Origin: Allobosea sp.
GTDB taxonomy: Bacteria > Pseudomonadota > Alphaproteobacteria > Rhizobiales > Beijerinckiaceae
NCBI RefSeq assembly: GCF_017308015.1
Contig: NZ_JAFKFW010000018.1
Coordinates: 43,485-107,484, forward strand
DNA: 64,000 nucleotides
Direction of reading: 5' to 3'
A program made the position numbers and the translations under genes. Below are positions 34,683 through 42,664 of the stretch, one piece after another (position 1 is the stretch's first letter; the number at the start of each line of letters is the position of its first letter). Below the pieces are notes generated by a model. That model was not told where the DNA came from and made no database searches. It saw nothing but the letters and a program-made list of their open reading frames with translations.

Positions 34683-35623
34683 CAGTAGCGCACCCTCGGA
34701 TCGACCAGCAGGTAGAGCATGTCGATCGCGAAATTGATCAGGACATACAGGCCGGCGATGACGAGCAGCGCGCCCTGGATCACCGGATAGTCGCGCCGGA
34801 GCACGGCCGAGACCACGAGATTGCCGACGCCCGGCAGGCCGAACACCGTCTCGGTCACCACCGCGCCCGAGACCAGAACGGCGGCGGTGAGGCCGAGTAC
34901 GGTCAGGATCGGGATCAGCGCGTTCTTCAGCGCATGCTTGAGGACGACCCGCTGCTCGCCCAACCCCTTGGCGCGGGCCGTTCGGATATAGTCGTCGCCG
35001 AGCACGTCGAGCATCGAGGCGCGGGTGAAGCGCATGATCAGCGCCGAGGAGACGAGCCCGAGCGCCACTGCCGGCAGGATCAGGTGCCTGATGCGCTCGA
35101 GCAGGCTGGTATCGGGGCCGCCATAGCCGGAGACCGGCAGGAGCCCCAGCCGCACCGCGAATATCTGCATCAGGATAAGGCCGAGCCAGAAGCCCGGGAT
35201 GCTGGCGCCGAGCATGGCGAGAGTCGTCGCCGCCTGGTCGAGGAAGGAGCCGCGCCGATAGGCGGCGTAGATGCCGACCGGCAGGGCGATGACGCTCGCG
35301 ATCGCCAGCGACAGCAACGTCAGGAAGAAGGTCGGCTCCGCCCGCTCCATCAATGCCGAAGTCACCGGCATGTTCAGGAAGATCGACTGGCCGAGATCGC
35401 CGCGCAGCAGCTGCCCGACATAGATCGCGTATTGCGAGATGATCGAACGATCGAGGCCGAGCCGCGTGCGCAGATCGGCGACGTCCTGTGCTGTCGCCTC
35501 GGGGCCGAGCATCACCGCGGCGGGATCACCGGGCGTGACGCGCACGATCACGAAGACGATCGTGACGACGAGCAACATGACCGCGACCATGCCGGAAAGG
35601 CGCTGAAGGATGTAGCCGACCAT
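34682..35623 (-). CDS. Peptide/nickel-type ABC transporter permease, DppB-like
   Basis: The 313-residue permease has the typical DppB N-terminus ('MVGYILQRLSGMVAVMLLVV', 'VIVRVTPGDPAAVMLGPEAT'), a large first periplasmic loop, the cytoplasmic motif 'FTRASMLDVLGDDYIRTARA' followed by KGLGEQRV, and 'VVTETVFGLPGVGNLVVSAV' near the C-terminus. These are standard for oligopeptide/dipeptide/nickel-family inner-membrane subunits. It follows the binding-protein gene after a 60-base spacer that holds a perfect 16-bp hairpin, so its expression is probably lower than that of the binding protein. Substrate specificity lies in the binding protein. Confidence 0.92.
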   Translation of the reverse strand: MVGYILQRLSGMVAVMLLVVTIVFVIVRVTPGDPAAVMLGPEATAQDVADLRTRLGLDRSIISQYAIYVGQLLRGDLGQSIFLNMPVTSALMERAEPTFFLTLLSLAIASVIALPVGIYAAYRRGSFLDQAATTLAMLGASIPGFWLGLILMQIFAVRLGLLPVSGYGGPDTSLLERIRHLILPAVALGLVSSALIMRFTRASMLDVLGDDYIRTARAKGLGEQRVVLKHALKNALIPILTVLGLTAAVLVSGAVVTETVFGLPGVGNLVVSAVLRRDYPVIQGALLVIAGLYVLINFAIDMLYLLVDPRVRY

Positions 35624-35641
35624 GACCTGACTGTCTTGTTG

Positions 35642-35679
35642 CCCGCCATCCGGCTGCCATCATGCAGCCGGATGGCGGG
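35642..35679 (-). promoter_or_regulatory. Perfect intercistronic hairpin after the peptide-binding-protein gene
   Basis: A 16-bp perfect stem CCCGCCATCCGGCTGC / GCAGCCGGATGGCGGG with a CATCAT loop lies between the binding-protein stop (35684) and the DppB start (35623). No T-tract follows on the minus strand. It is likely a 3'-end-protecting or attenuating hairpin. Confidence 0.75.
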
Positions 35680-35683
35680 GGGA

Positions 35684-37206
35684 TCACTTCTTCAGGGTGA
35701 CGTTCCAGAAATACGGCCAGGGCGCCGGCACGATGCCGTCGAGCTTGGCGGATTTCGCCGAGAGCGCGTTGAAGTCGCCGATCTTGATGAAGGGCACCTC
35801 GTCATAGATCGTCTTCTGCACATTGGCCCAGAGCGCGGCGCGCTTGGCCGGATCGGCCTCGGAGGTGAAGGCATCGACGGCGGCCTTGCGGGCCGGCGTG
35901 TCCCACCAGCCGGGCGAACTGGTCGAAAGCGAGCCGATCAGCGCCGGCTCCGGCAGGAACGGACTATGGGTGATGTAGATCTCCCAGAGCGCCTTGTCGG
36001 TGCGCCGCTGGGTCAGCGTCGCCCAGTCGACCACCTGCAGGTCGACGGTGAAGCCGGCGGCCTTCAGATACTCGGCCGCGACCTGCGCCATCTTGTAGTG
36101 GAATTCGTACTGGCGGCTGGTCAGGATGCGGATCGGCTCGCCCTTGTAACCGGCAGCCTTGGCCGCGGCCTTCGCCTTGTCGGCGTCTCCGATATTGTAG
36201 TTTCCGGCGACACCGGCATCGGTATTCCAGACATAGCCCGGCGGGTAGATGTTGCCGTCGAGCGCATAGAACTCCTTGGTTCCGAACGCCGCCGCCAGCA
36301 TGTCCTCCATGTTGAGCGCCGTGCGGATCGCCTTGCGAACCGCTAGGTTCTTGGCAGCGCCTTCGGCGGTGTTCATGACGAAGACGGGGTAGCCGAAGGG
36401 CTTCAGCACCACGGGCTGGGAGGCTGCGCCCTTCAGCCGGTCGAAGGATTCCACGGGAAGCGAATCGACGTAGGAATACTGGCCCGACACCGCCGCCTCG
36501 ATGCGGGTGTTCGCATCCGGAACCGGCACGAAGCGGACCTCGTCCAGCAGCGGCTTCCGCGCGCCGCCATAGCCGTCGCCGGCACCCTCGCGGGGCTTGT
36601 AGCCGGCGAAGCGGACGAGCTGGATATACTGGTCGGCCTTGCGCTCCTTGAGCATGTAGGGGCCGGTTCCGATGAATTCCTTCATCGGCTCGTCCTGCTT
36701 CTTCGCCGAAATGATGATCGCGGCGGAGTTGTTGAAGGCGAGCAGCGACATGAGCGGCGCGTAGGGCTCCTTCAGCGTGATCGTGAGCGAGGCGGGGCCG
36801 GCAGTCTCGACGCTCTCGATGAAGCCCGCTGCCTGCTTGCCGCGCGAGGCGAGCTTCATCCAGCGCTTCAGCGAGGCGACCGCGTCCTCGGCGGTGAGGT
36901 CCGAGCCGTCATGGAACTTCACGCCCGCCCTGAGCGCGATGGTGTAACGCTTGCCGTCCGGGCTGACCGTTGGCAGCGCGTCCGCGAGCAGCGGCGTTAC
37001 CTTCCAGCTCTTGTCGAAGGTGTAGAGCGTCTCGAAGACATGCTGGGTGATCGTCCCGACCAGGTCGGCGGTCGAGACCATCGGGTCCATCGTCGGCGGT
37101 TCGCCGACGGTCGCGATCGTGGCGATGCCGCCCGCCTCCTGTGCGAAGGCGACGACGGGGCGGTGAGCAGGCTGCAGGCGAGCAGGCATCCGAACAGGCG
37201 TTTCAT
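35684..37206 (-). CDS. Peptide-type periplasmic binding protein (SBP family 5), signal peptide in a shifted frame
   Basis: The body (~490 residues) is a DppA/OppA-type binding protein: 'ATVGEPPTMDPMVSTADLVG', 'FETLYTFDKSWKVTPLLADA', 'VKFHDGSDLTAEDAVASLKR', 'KEFIGTGPYMLKERK' and 'DFNALSAKSAKLDGIVPAPW'. The natural start is the ATG at 37206 with AGGGA upstream, opening a textbook signal peptide MKRLFGCLLACSLLTA. That frame then runs out into 'PSSPSHRRR', while the mature frame reads 'PVVAFAQEAGG'. One base is missing in the C run at 37157-37160 (GGGG on the plus strand). Either a sequencing error or a real homopolymer mutation has inactivated export. The in-frame ATG at 37189 would give a protein with no signal. 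Confidence 0.82.
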
Positions 37207-37223
37207 AATCCCTCGCATTCTTT

Positions 37224-37258
37224 TATTATGTAATAGAGTGTTCAATAAGAGAATATTG
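37224..37258 (-). promoter_or_regulatory. AT-rich paired palindromes upstream of the peptide-binding-protein gene, candidate IclR sites
   Basis: TATTA-TG-TAATA (37224-37235) and CAATA-AGAGAA-TATTG (37243-37258) are two inverted repeats whose centres are ~21 bases (two helical turns) apart. They lie in the 82-base AT-rich gap between the SelA-like gene and the binding-protein ATG. Tandem sites of this kind suit the IclR regulator of the unit. Confidence 0.4.
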
Positions 37259-37288
37259 CTGGGCGGAGAATGTCAATGCCGCTGACGC

Positions 37289-38488
37289 TCAGTCAGGCCA
37301 TTTCGCCAGCGAGGCGGCGCGCCGGTTGCGGCGCTCGATCAGCGGGCTGGTGATGATCGTGTTGCTGCGCCGCGCGGTTTCCAGTTCGGCGACGATACGC
37401 TCGGCGACGATCTCCTCCTGGCCCGGATGCAGGTTGCAGGGATCGAGATAAAAATAGCCGTGCTCGACCTCGTGATCGCGCACGACCACCGGTTGCGGGC
37501 CGCGCGCCAGCGCGTCGGCGAGGTCCCAGGCGGTGATATGCGCCTGCTCGGGATCGATCGAGAGCTTCATCCGGTCGAGCGGGTTATGCGTCGGGTCGGG
37601 CTCGATCACGGCGGTGACGCCGGGCCGCTCGGTGAAACGTGCGAGCCAGAGGTCGAGCGCGCGCTGCTCGCGCGCGCGGATGCCGGCATGGTCGCGCTTC
37701 TCCCAGGCTTCCAGCGCCGCCATCGTGCCGAGCACGCTTTCCTTGCCGATCTTCATGCCGCGGCCGATGCCGCCATTCTGGATATAGGCCGCCCGGACCA
37801 TATCCTTGCGGCCGGCGACGATGCCGCCGGTCGGCCCGCCCAGGAACTTGTGCGAGGAATAGAGCACGATATCGGCGCCGGCCTCGAGGAAGCCGCGCAG
37901 GTCGTATTCGGAGGCCGCGTCGACGATCACCGGCACGCCGTGCTCGTGGCAGACAGCCGCGAACTCGTCGAGCGGCATGAGCCCGTACTGCACCGTATGA
38001 TGCGAGACGACATAGAGCGCCGCCGCCGTGTGCTCCGAGATCGCCCCGGCAAGCTGGTAGGCGCGGGCGCTGGTGGCCTGCCCGACGACGACCGGCGTGG
38101 CGCCGGCGAGGCGGATCGCCTGGTCGACGGGGGCGCCATAGCCGACCATATGGCCCATCATGATCACGACCTCGTCCTGGAGGCCGCTGGCATCCGGCAA
38201 CTGCTCGACGGCGAAGAGATCGTCGCCCGTCATGGCGCCGGCGATCGCCAGCGTGATCCCGGCCGAGCAGGAGGCGGTGACGAAGCCGGCCTCGCTGCCG
38301 CAAAGCCGCGCGATCACGGCGCTGGCCTTGCGCTGGAGATCGTCGATCTCGACGAATTGCGGCAGGATCGCCGCCATCGCGGCGATCGCCTCGGGCACGA
38401 CGATCGAGGCGCCGAGCGAGGTCATCGTCCCGGAAACATTGATGACGGGACGCAGGCCCAGCGACGGGCGGATATCGGAAGCGGACAT
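37289..38488 (-). CDS. SelA-like PLP-dependent enzyme (DgaE-type ammonia-lyase/aminotransferase-V fold)
   Basis: The 399-residue fold-type I enzyme reads '[20 protein letters not shown]' and '[20 protein letters not shown]' and carries the PLP lysine in '[20 protein letters not shown]', with '[20 protein letters not shown]' just before it (the Asp contacting the PLP nitrogen). This is the L-seryl-tRNA(Sec) selenium-transferase-like group that includes D-glucosaminate-6-phosphate ammonia-lyase (DgaE), not true SelA, since no selenocysteine genes are present. Its partnering with an EF_0837-type deacetylase is a recurrent pattern. The likely reaction is alpha,beta-elimination of ammonia or water from a beta-substituted amino acid, yielding a 2-keto product; the substrate is unknown. 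AGGAG precedes the ATG. Confidence 0.85.
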   Translation of the reverse strand: MSASDIRPSLGLRPVINVSGTMTSLGASIVVPEAIAAMAAILPQFVEIDDLQRKASAVIARLCGSEAGFVTASCSAGITLAIAGAMTGDDLFAVEQLPDASGLQDEVVIMMGHMVGYGAPVDQAIRLAGATPVVVGQATSARAYQLAGAISEHTAAALYVVSHHTVQYGLMPLDEFAAVCHEHGVPVIVDAASEYDLRGFLEAGADIVLYSSHKFLGGPTGGIVAGRKDMVRAAYIQNGGIGRGMKIGKESVLGTMAALEAWEKRDHAGIRAREQRALDLWLARFTERPGVTAVIEPDPTHNPLDRMKLSIDPEQAHITAWDLADALARGPQPVVVRDHEVEHGYFYLDPCNLHPGQEEIVAERIVAELETARRSNTIITSPLIERRNRRAASLAKWPD

Positions 38489-38530
38489 GATGTTCTCCTG
38501 AAAGGCGGGCAGTGGGGCTTAAGGCCCCGG

Positions 38531-39019
38531 TTATGAAACGGCGACGATCGCTTCGATCTCGACGGTGATCTGGCGGGGCAGCGAGCCGAAGCCGACCGCC
38601 GAACGGGCATGTTTCCCGGCCTCGCCGAAAACGGCGACGAAGAGGTCGGAACAGCCATTGATGACGGCCGGATGGTCGCTGAATTCCGGGGTGGCATTGA
38701 CCATGCCGAGCAGCTTGACGACGCGCCTGACACGGCCGAGATCGCCGAGCGCTTCATGCAGCACGGCGAGCAGGTTGAGGCCGGTCAGCCGGGCATGCTC
38801 GTAGGCTTCGGCGACGCTGATGTCACGGCCGACCTTGCCGGTATGGAGCCGGCCGTCCTCATGCGTCGGCCCCTGTCCGGAGAGGTAGATCAGGCCGCCT
38901 TCCTGAACATGGGTGGCGAAATTGCCGATCGGCCGCGGCAAGTCGGGAAGCTTAAGGCCGAGTTCCGCCAGCCGCTTGTAAGGTGCCGTGTCGGGAAGAG
39001 TGGACAGGACTGCGTTCAT
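38531..39019 (-). CDS. RidA (YjgF/UK114) family protein
   Basis: The ~162-residue protein fits the RidA fold with family segments 'LYLSGQGPT'-like ('GGLIYLSGQGPTHEDGRL'), 'HEALGDLGRVRRVVKLLGMV', 'VINGCSDLFVAVFGEAGKHA' and 'RSAVGFGSLPRQITVEIEAI'. RidA proteins hydrolyse reactive 2-aminoacrylate-type enamines/imines released by PLP lyases. Its position directly upstream of the SelA-like enzyme strongly suggests it clears that enzyme's intermediate. It is longer than canonical RidA (~128) because of an N-terminal extension, as in the YjgF-like subgroup found in catabolic operons. The start is set at 39019 with GAGGAA upstream; the longer upstream frame overlaps the ATPase gene and is rejected. 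Confidence 0.92.
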   Translation of the reverse strand: MNAVLSTLPDTAPYKRLAELGLKLPDLPRPIGNFATHVQEGGLIYLSGQGPTHEDGRLHTGKVGRDISVAEAYEHARLTGLNLLAVLHEALGDLGRVRRVVKLLGMVNATPEFSDHPAVINGCSDLFVAVFGEAGKHARSAVGFGSLPRQITVEIEAIVAVS

Positions 39020-39026
39020 GGGTTCC

Positions 39027-39839
39027 TCAGGCCGGGTTCGGGCGGAATCCGGCGAAGCGTGACAGGAAGGAGCGCAGTCGCTCATGCGGCTGCTCGCCGA
39101 AGACTTTCGCGGGCGGCGCATCGATGACGATCCGGCCCTGGTCGGTGAAGACGACGCGATCCGCGACGTCCCGTGCGAAAGCCATCTCATGGGTGACGAG
39201 GATCATGGTGCGGCCCTCGGCGGCGAGTTCCTGCACCACGGCGAGCACCTCGCCGACGAGTTCGGGGTCGAGCGCGGAGGTGATCTCGTCGAGCAGCAGC
39301 ACCTTCGGCTCCATCGCGACCGCACGCGCGATGCCGACCCGCTGCTGCTGGCCGCCGGACATCTGCGAGGGCATCGCATCGACCTTGGCCGCGAGCCCGA
39401 CGCGGGCGAGCCATTTCTCGGCGATGGCGCGCGCCTCGGCCTTGGAGCGCCCGCGCGACTTCATCAGGCCGAGCATGATGTTCTGCGCCGCGGTCAGATG
39501 CGGAAACAGGTTGAACTGCTGGAACACCATCGCCGCATCGACGCGGATCGCGGCCAGCTCCCGGTCGCTGCGGCGCTTGCGGCCGCCGGCGCCGTCGCGA
39601 TAGCCGACCTCGGTGCCGTCGATCCGGATCGAGCCGCCATCGTACTCTTCGAGGAAGTTGATGCAGCGCAGCAGCGTGGTCTTGCCGCTGCCGGAGGGGC
39701 CGATGATCGCCACGACCTCGCCCTTGCCGACGCGGAGATCGACGCCCTTCAGCACCTGATGGGTGCCGAAGGACTTGGTCAGGCCCTCGATCGCGATCAC
39801 CGGTTGCGCGGCGGAGGCACGGGCATCCGTCTCGGCCAT
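39027..39839 (-). CDS. Polar amino-acid-type ABC transporter ATP-binding subunit
   Basis: The 270-residue ATPase is of the GlnQ/HisP class: 'IEGLTKSFGTHQVLKGVDLR', Walker A 'GPSGSGKTT', 'FQQFNLFPHLTAAQNIMLGL', signature 'MSGGQQQRVGIARAV', Walker B 'VLLLDEITSALD' and H-loop 'VTHEMAFARDVADRV'. It powers the permeases encoded immediately upstream (39852-41160). It carries a ~10-residue insertion rich in Gly/Arg ('RDGAGGRKRRSDRE') before the Q-loop region. Because the unit lacks DppD/F, one could wonder whether this ATPase also serves the DppB/C pair, but the families normally do not mix. Confidence 0.93.
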   Translation of the reverse strand: MAETDARASAAQPVIAIEGLTKSFGTHQVLKGVDLRVGKGEVVAIIGPSGSGKTTLLRCINFLEEYDGGSIRIDGTEVGYRDGAGGRKRRSDRELAAIRVDAAMVFQQFNLFPHLTAAQNIMLGLMKSRGRSKAEARAIAEKWLARVGLAAKVDAMPSQMSGGQQQRVGIARAVAMEPKVLLLDEITSALDPELVGEVLAVVQELAAEGRTMILVTHEMAFARDVADRVVFTDQGRIVIDAPPAKVFGEQPHERLRSFLSRFAGFRPNPA

Positions 39840-39851
39840 GGATGCCTCCTT

Positions 39852-40487
39852 TCAGACGAAGCGCTTCTCGAGCCGGCGGCTGAGCGCCGAGAGCGGGAAG
39901 TTGATGGCGAAATACATCAGCGCGCCGATGAGATAGAGCGGCAGCGCGACATGGGTGCGCCCGATCACCTGCTGCAGCGACAGCATCAGGTCGACGATGC
40001 CGAGCAGCGAAACGAGCGATGAGCCTTTCACGGTGTCGACGACGCTGTTGACGAAGGGCGGCAGGAAACGACGCACGGCCTGTGGCGCCAGAACATGCGT
40101 GAAGCGGTCGAACAGGGTGAGCCCGATCGCCTTGGCGGCTTCGGTCTGGCCGGCGGGAATCGACTGGAACGAGCCGCGCGTGATCTCGATGATCTGCGCC
40201 GATTTGAACGCGGTCAGCGCGACGATCGCCGCGAGCAGGCTCGGCAGGTTCACCTTGATCGCCGGCAGGCCGTAATAGACGAAATAGAGCAGGACCAGGA
40301 TCGGCACGCCGCGCACGAAATCAGCATAGAGCCGGATCGGCGCGCGTGCCCAGAGCGGCCCGAAGGCGAGCACGCAGCCGAGCGGCAGGCCGACGATCAG
40401 CGACAGCACGATCACGCAGGCCGAGACCAGCAAGGTCGTCAGCAGGCCGTCGACGAGGAAGGGCAGGGTCTGGATCAGCGTCGCCAT
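39852..40487 (-). CDS. Polar amino-acid-type ABC transporter permease (HisM/GlnP-like) 1
   Basis: A 211-residue inner-membrane subunit with five hydrophobic segments and the family loop 'SIPAGQTEAAKAIGLTLFDR' followed by 'VLAPQAVRRFLPPFVNSVVD'. The N-terminus 'LPFLVDGLLTTLLVSACVIV' and 'YADFVRGVPILVLLYFVYYG' (the RGxP motif) are standard for the HisM/GlnP type. It pairs with the next permease to form a heterodimeric channel. The ATPase gene lies 12 bases downstream and the other permease 4 bases upstream, so translation is coupled throughout. Confidence 0.93.
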   Translation of the reverse strand: MATLIQTLPFLVDGLLTTLLVSACVIVLSLIVGLPLGCVLAFGPLWARAPIRLYADFVRGVPILVLLYFVYYGLPAIKVNLPSLLAAIVALTAFKSAQIIEITRGSFQSIPAGQTEAAKAIGLTLFDRFTHVLAPQAVRRFLPPFVNSVVDTVKGSSLVSLLGIVDLMLSLQQVIGRTHVALPLYLIGALMYFAINFPLSALSRRLEKRFV

Positions 40488-40491
40488 GCCG

Positions 40492-41160
40492 TCACCGCGC
40501 TATTCGATAGCGCCGTTCGGCGAGGCGCAGCAGCAGCAGGATGGCGTAGCTGGTGATCAGGTAGATCGGCGTCGCTAGGAGATAGACCTCTACCGTGCGG
40601 AAGGTCTGGGTCTCGATCCAGCGCATGCCATAGGCGAGTTCCGGCACGGCGATGGCCGAGGCGATCGAGGTGTCCTTGAACAGCGAGACATAGGTGTTGG
40701 AGAGCGAAGGCAAGGCGATGCGCATCGCGGTCGGCAGGCGCACATGCCAGAGCACCTTCATCGGCGTGAGCCCGATCGCCTTACCGGCCTCGATAAGCCC
40801 GCGCGGCACGGCCTCAAGTCCTGCCCGCATGACCTCGACCAGATAGGCTCCGGAATAGATCGAGAGCGTGGCCACGAAGGAGGTCACCGCATCATATTGC
40901 AGGTCGATGGCGCTGGGGATGCCATAGAAGACCAGATAGACCAGCAGCAGCAGCGGCACGTTGCGGACGAACTCGACATAGGCCGCAATCAGCGGGCGCG
41001 CCCATTTCGGGCCGTCCAGGCTGATCAGCGCCAGCACGAGGCCGATCGCCATGCCGATCGCGATGCTCGCCGCCGCGAGTTCGAGGCTGAGCAGCAGCCC
41101 GTCGAACAGCTTGCCGGCATAGCGCCAGACGATCGCGAAGTTGAAATGGTAATTCGCCAT
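40492..41160 (-). CDS. Polar amino-acid-type ABC transporter permease 2
   Basis: This second HisQ/GlnP-type inner-membrane subunit is 222 residues long and has 'LFDGLLLSLELAAASIAIGM', 'YVEFVRNVPLLLLVYLVFYG' and the EAA-like loop 'AVPRGLIEAGKAIGLTPMKV' plus 'LPTAMRIALPSLSNTYVSLF'. It completes the channel with the permease at 39852-40487. It follows the binding-protein gene after 73 bases; no long hairpin separates them, unlike in the other transporter operons of the window. Confidence 0.93.
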   Translation of the reverse strand: MANYHFNFAIVWRYAGKLFDGLLLSLELAAASIAIGMAIGLVLALISLDGPKWARPLIAAYVEFVRNVPLLLLVYLVFYGIPSAIDLQYDAVTSFVATLSIYSGAYLVEVMRAGLEAVPRGLIEAGKAIGLTPMKVLWHVRLPTAMRIALPSLSNTYVSLFKDTSIASAIAVPELAYGMRWIETQTFRTVEVYLLATPIYLITSYAILLLLRLAERRYRIAR

Positions 41161-41233
41161 GATGCCGAGGATCAGCCGGGCGTCGGGAGCGGAAGGGCGC
41201 GTGGCACCCTTCCGCTTGCGAAGCGTGGGACGG

Positions 41234-42106
41234 TCAGAAGCGCGGCAGGCCGGGCTGGCGCTGCGGCGGCTCGGCGCCGAAATAATCCTTCACTGCCGCG
41301 TCGTAGAGCTCGTTCTGGTGACCGAAGATCGCGATCTCGAAGGTGGTGTTGACGAAGCGCGCCCAGTCGGGATCGCCCTGCTTCATGCCGGCGCCGTAGA
41401 GCATCGTGTTCCAGGACTTGCCGGCGTCGGCATATTTGTCGGGATGGCGCTTGGCGAGCCACCAGACGGTGGAGAGATCGACCGCGGCGGCGTCCGCCCG
41501 CTTGGAATCGAGCGCCAGGATGACGTTGGCCTGGCTGTCGAGCTGCATCACCGTCGCCTGCGGCAGCACCTTCTTCACCGATTCCTCGGCATCGACATTC
41601 TGCAGGATCGAGACACGCGCCGAGGAGCCGGCCTTGAGCAGCGCGTCGAAGCTTTTCTTGTCGCTGTCCGGCCGGGTCAGCAGCGCGATGCCCTCGACAT
41701 AATAGGGGCGCGAGAAGGCGATGAGCTGCGCGCGCGCCGGCGACATGGTCATGAACTGGATGACGATGTCGACCTTGCCGGTATTGATGTTGGGGATGCG
41801 CTGGGCCGCGTCCTGCCGGACGAACTCGACCTTGCTGGCATCGTCGAACAGCCCCTTGGCCAGGATGCGGCCCATGGTGATGTCCATGCCGACGAGCTGG
41901 CCCTTCTCGTCCTCGAAATGCCAGGGCGCATTGGTGGACCCTGTGCCGACGATCAGCTTGCCGCGATCCAGAACCGTGCGCAGCAGGCTGTTGGGTGCCG
42001 ATTGTGCCGCGGCCTCGCGGGCCGTGCTCGCCGCGGCAGCCAGCGCGAGGCCGCCAATTACTCCACCCTTCAGAAGAAGCCTCTTGCCTTCATCCGTCCC
42101 GCTCAT
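41234..42106 (-). CDS. Family-3 periplasmic binding protein of the amino-acid-type transporter
   Basis: The ~290-residue binding protein has an N-terminal signal resembling a Tat/Sec hybrid ('KRLLLKGGVIGGLALAAAAS', cleavage near AAA-QS). The SBP_bac_3 body includes 'LIVGTGSTNAPWHFEDEKGQ', 'LVGMDITMGRILAKGLFDDA', 'VDIVIQFMTMSPARAQLIAF' and 'SILQNVDAEESVKKVLPQA'. It would bind a polar amino acid or derivative. ATG 42106 is preferred, with AAGAGGGG upstream; a TTG at 42127 is in frame. It is the first gene of the minus-strand unit, so its ligand is probably the substrate or inducer of the SelA-like pathway. Confidence 0.88.
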   Translation of the reverse strand: MSGTDEGKRLLLKGGVIGGLALAAAASTAREAAAQSAPNSLLRTVLDRGKLIVGTGSTNAPWHFEDEKGQLVGMDITMGRILAKGLFDDASKVEFVRQDAAQRIPNINTGKVDIVIQFMTMSPARAQLIAFSRPYYVEGIALLTRPDSDKKSFDALLKAGSSARVSILQNVDAEESVKKVLPQATVMQLDSQANVILALDSKRADAAAVDLSTVWWLAKRHPDKYADAGKSWNTMLYGAGMKQGDPDWARFVNTTFEIAIFGHQNELYDAAVKDYFGAEPPQRQPGLPRF

Positions 42107-42664
42107 TGGCGATACCCCTCTTTGCAAGATTAATCCATAATTGCAGAATATATCTTGTAGTAAGGGATGCTAGGGATGCTTTCACGCCGGAGTCAAGCAC
42201 GGCGGCTCTCCCGGTCACGGTGCCGGAGCTGGGATACACGCTGATGCTGCCGCGCAACGAACTGCGTCGACGGATCGGGCAGGCAGGGCTGGTGCACGGC
42301 GGCCATGGGCCCGCGCCGCGTCTGCCGGGCGTTCCGTGCACGTGAGTATCGACAAACTGGCGCTTGACCTCGCGGCCCAGAGATTCGCGGGTGGCGATGG
42401 GCAGGGCGGCTCTTATGCCGCCGGCGAGGGTGTCATTTCCCTCTGCGACGGAGGCCGCGCGCTGTAAAACTGGGCCAGGTCGTAGAGATCGTCATGCCTG
42501 ACGACGACCGCTATGGCGCGGCCCCGAAGCGTGATGCCGGGGCGACGGTGCGCGACAAGATCGAATAACAGGAGTCGGCGTCAATGCTGCGCCGCTAGGC
42601 GCAACCGTGTGCCATTCCGGGGTATTCGTTGCGCGAAGTCCCGGAATGACGAGTGTCGGTGTCG
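42107..42664. other. Intergenic region between two transporter operons
   Basis: About 558 bases with no supported gene. The right part holds a dispersed-type palindromic repeat (42613-42648). The left part, 42107-42180, is AT-rich and carries the promoter side of the amino-acid-type operon, with CAAGAT (42125) / ATCTTG (42152) arms and a GGATGCT direct repeat (42165, 42174) that might be regulatory. A TTGACT at 42190-42195 on the minus strand could serve as a -35 box. Confidence 0.5.
42613..42648. repeat. REP-like palindromic element (CATTCCGGG ... CCCGGAATG)
   Basis: CATTCCGGG (42613) and CCCGGAATG (42640) are perfect 9-bp arms around a GCGAAG-containing loop, resembling dispersed 'CATTCCGGG / CCCGGAATGAC' repeats that I recall from several Hyphomicrobiales genomes. 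It lies 16 bases past the stop of the ATPase gene and may act as its terminator or 3'-end stabiliser. Confidence 0.6.

Noticed and set aside
37289-38488. True selenocysteine synthase SelA
   Set aside because: No selB or selenocysteine tRNA nearby, protein shorter than SelA and placed in a catabolic operon; SelA-like only.
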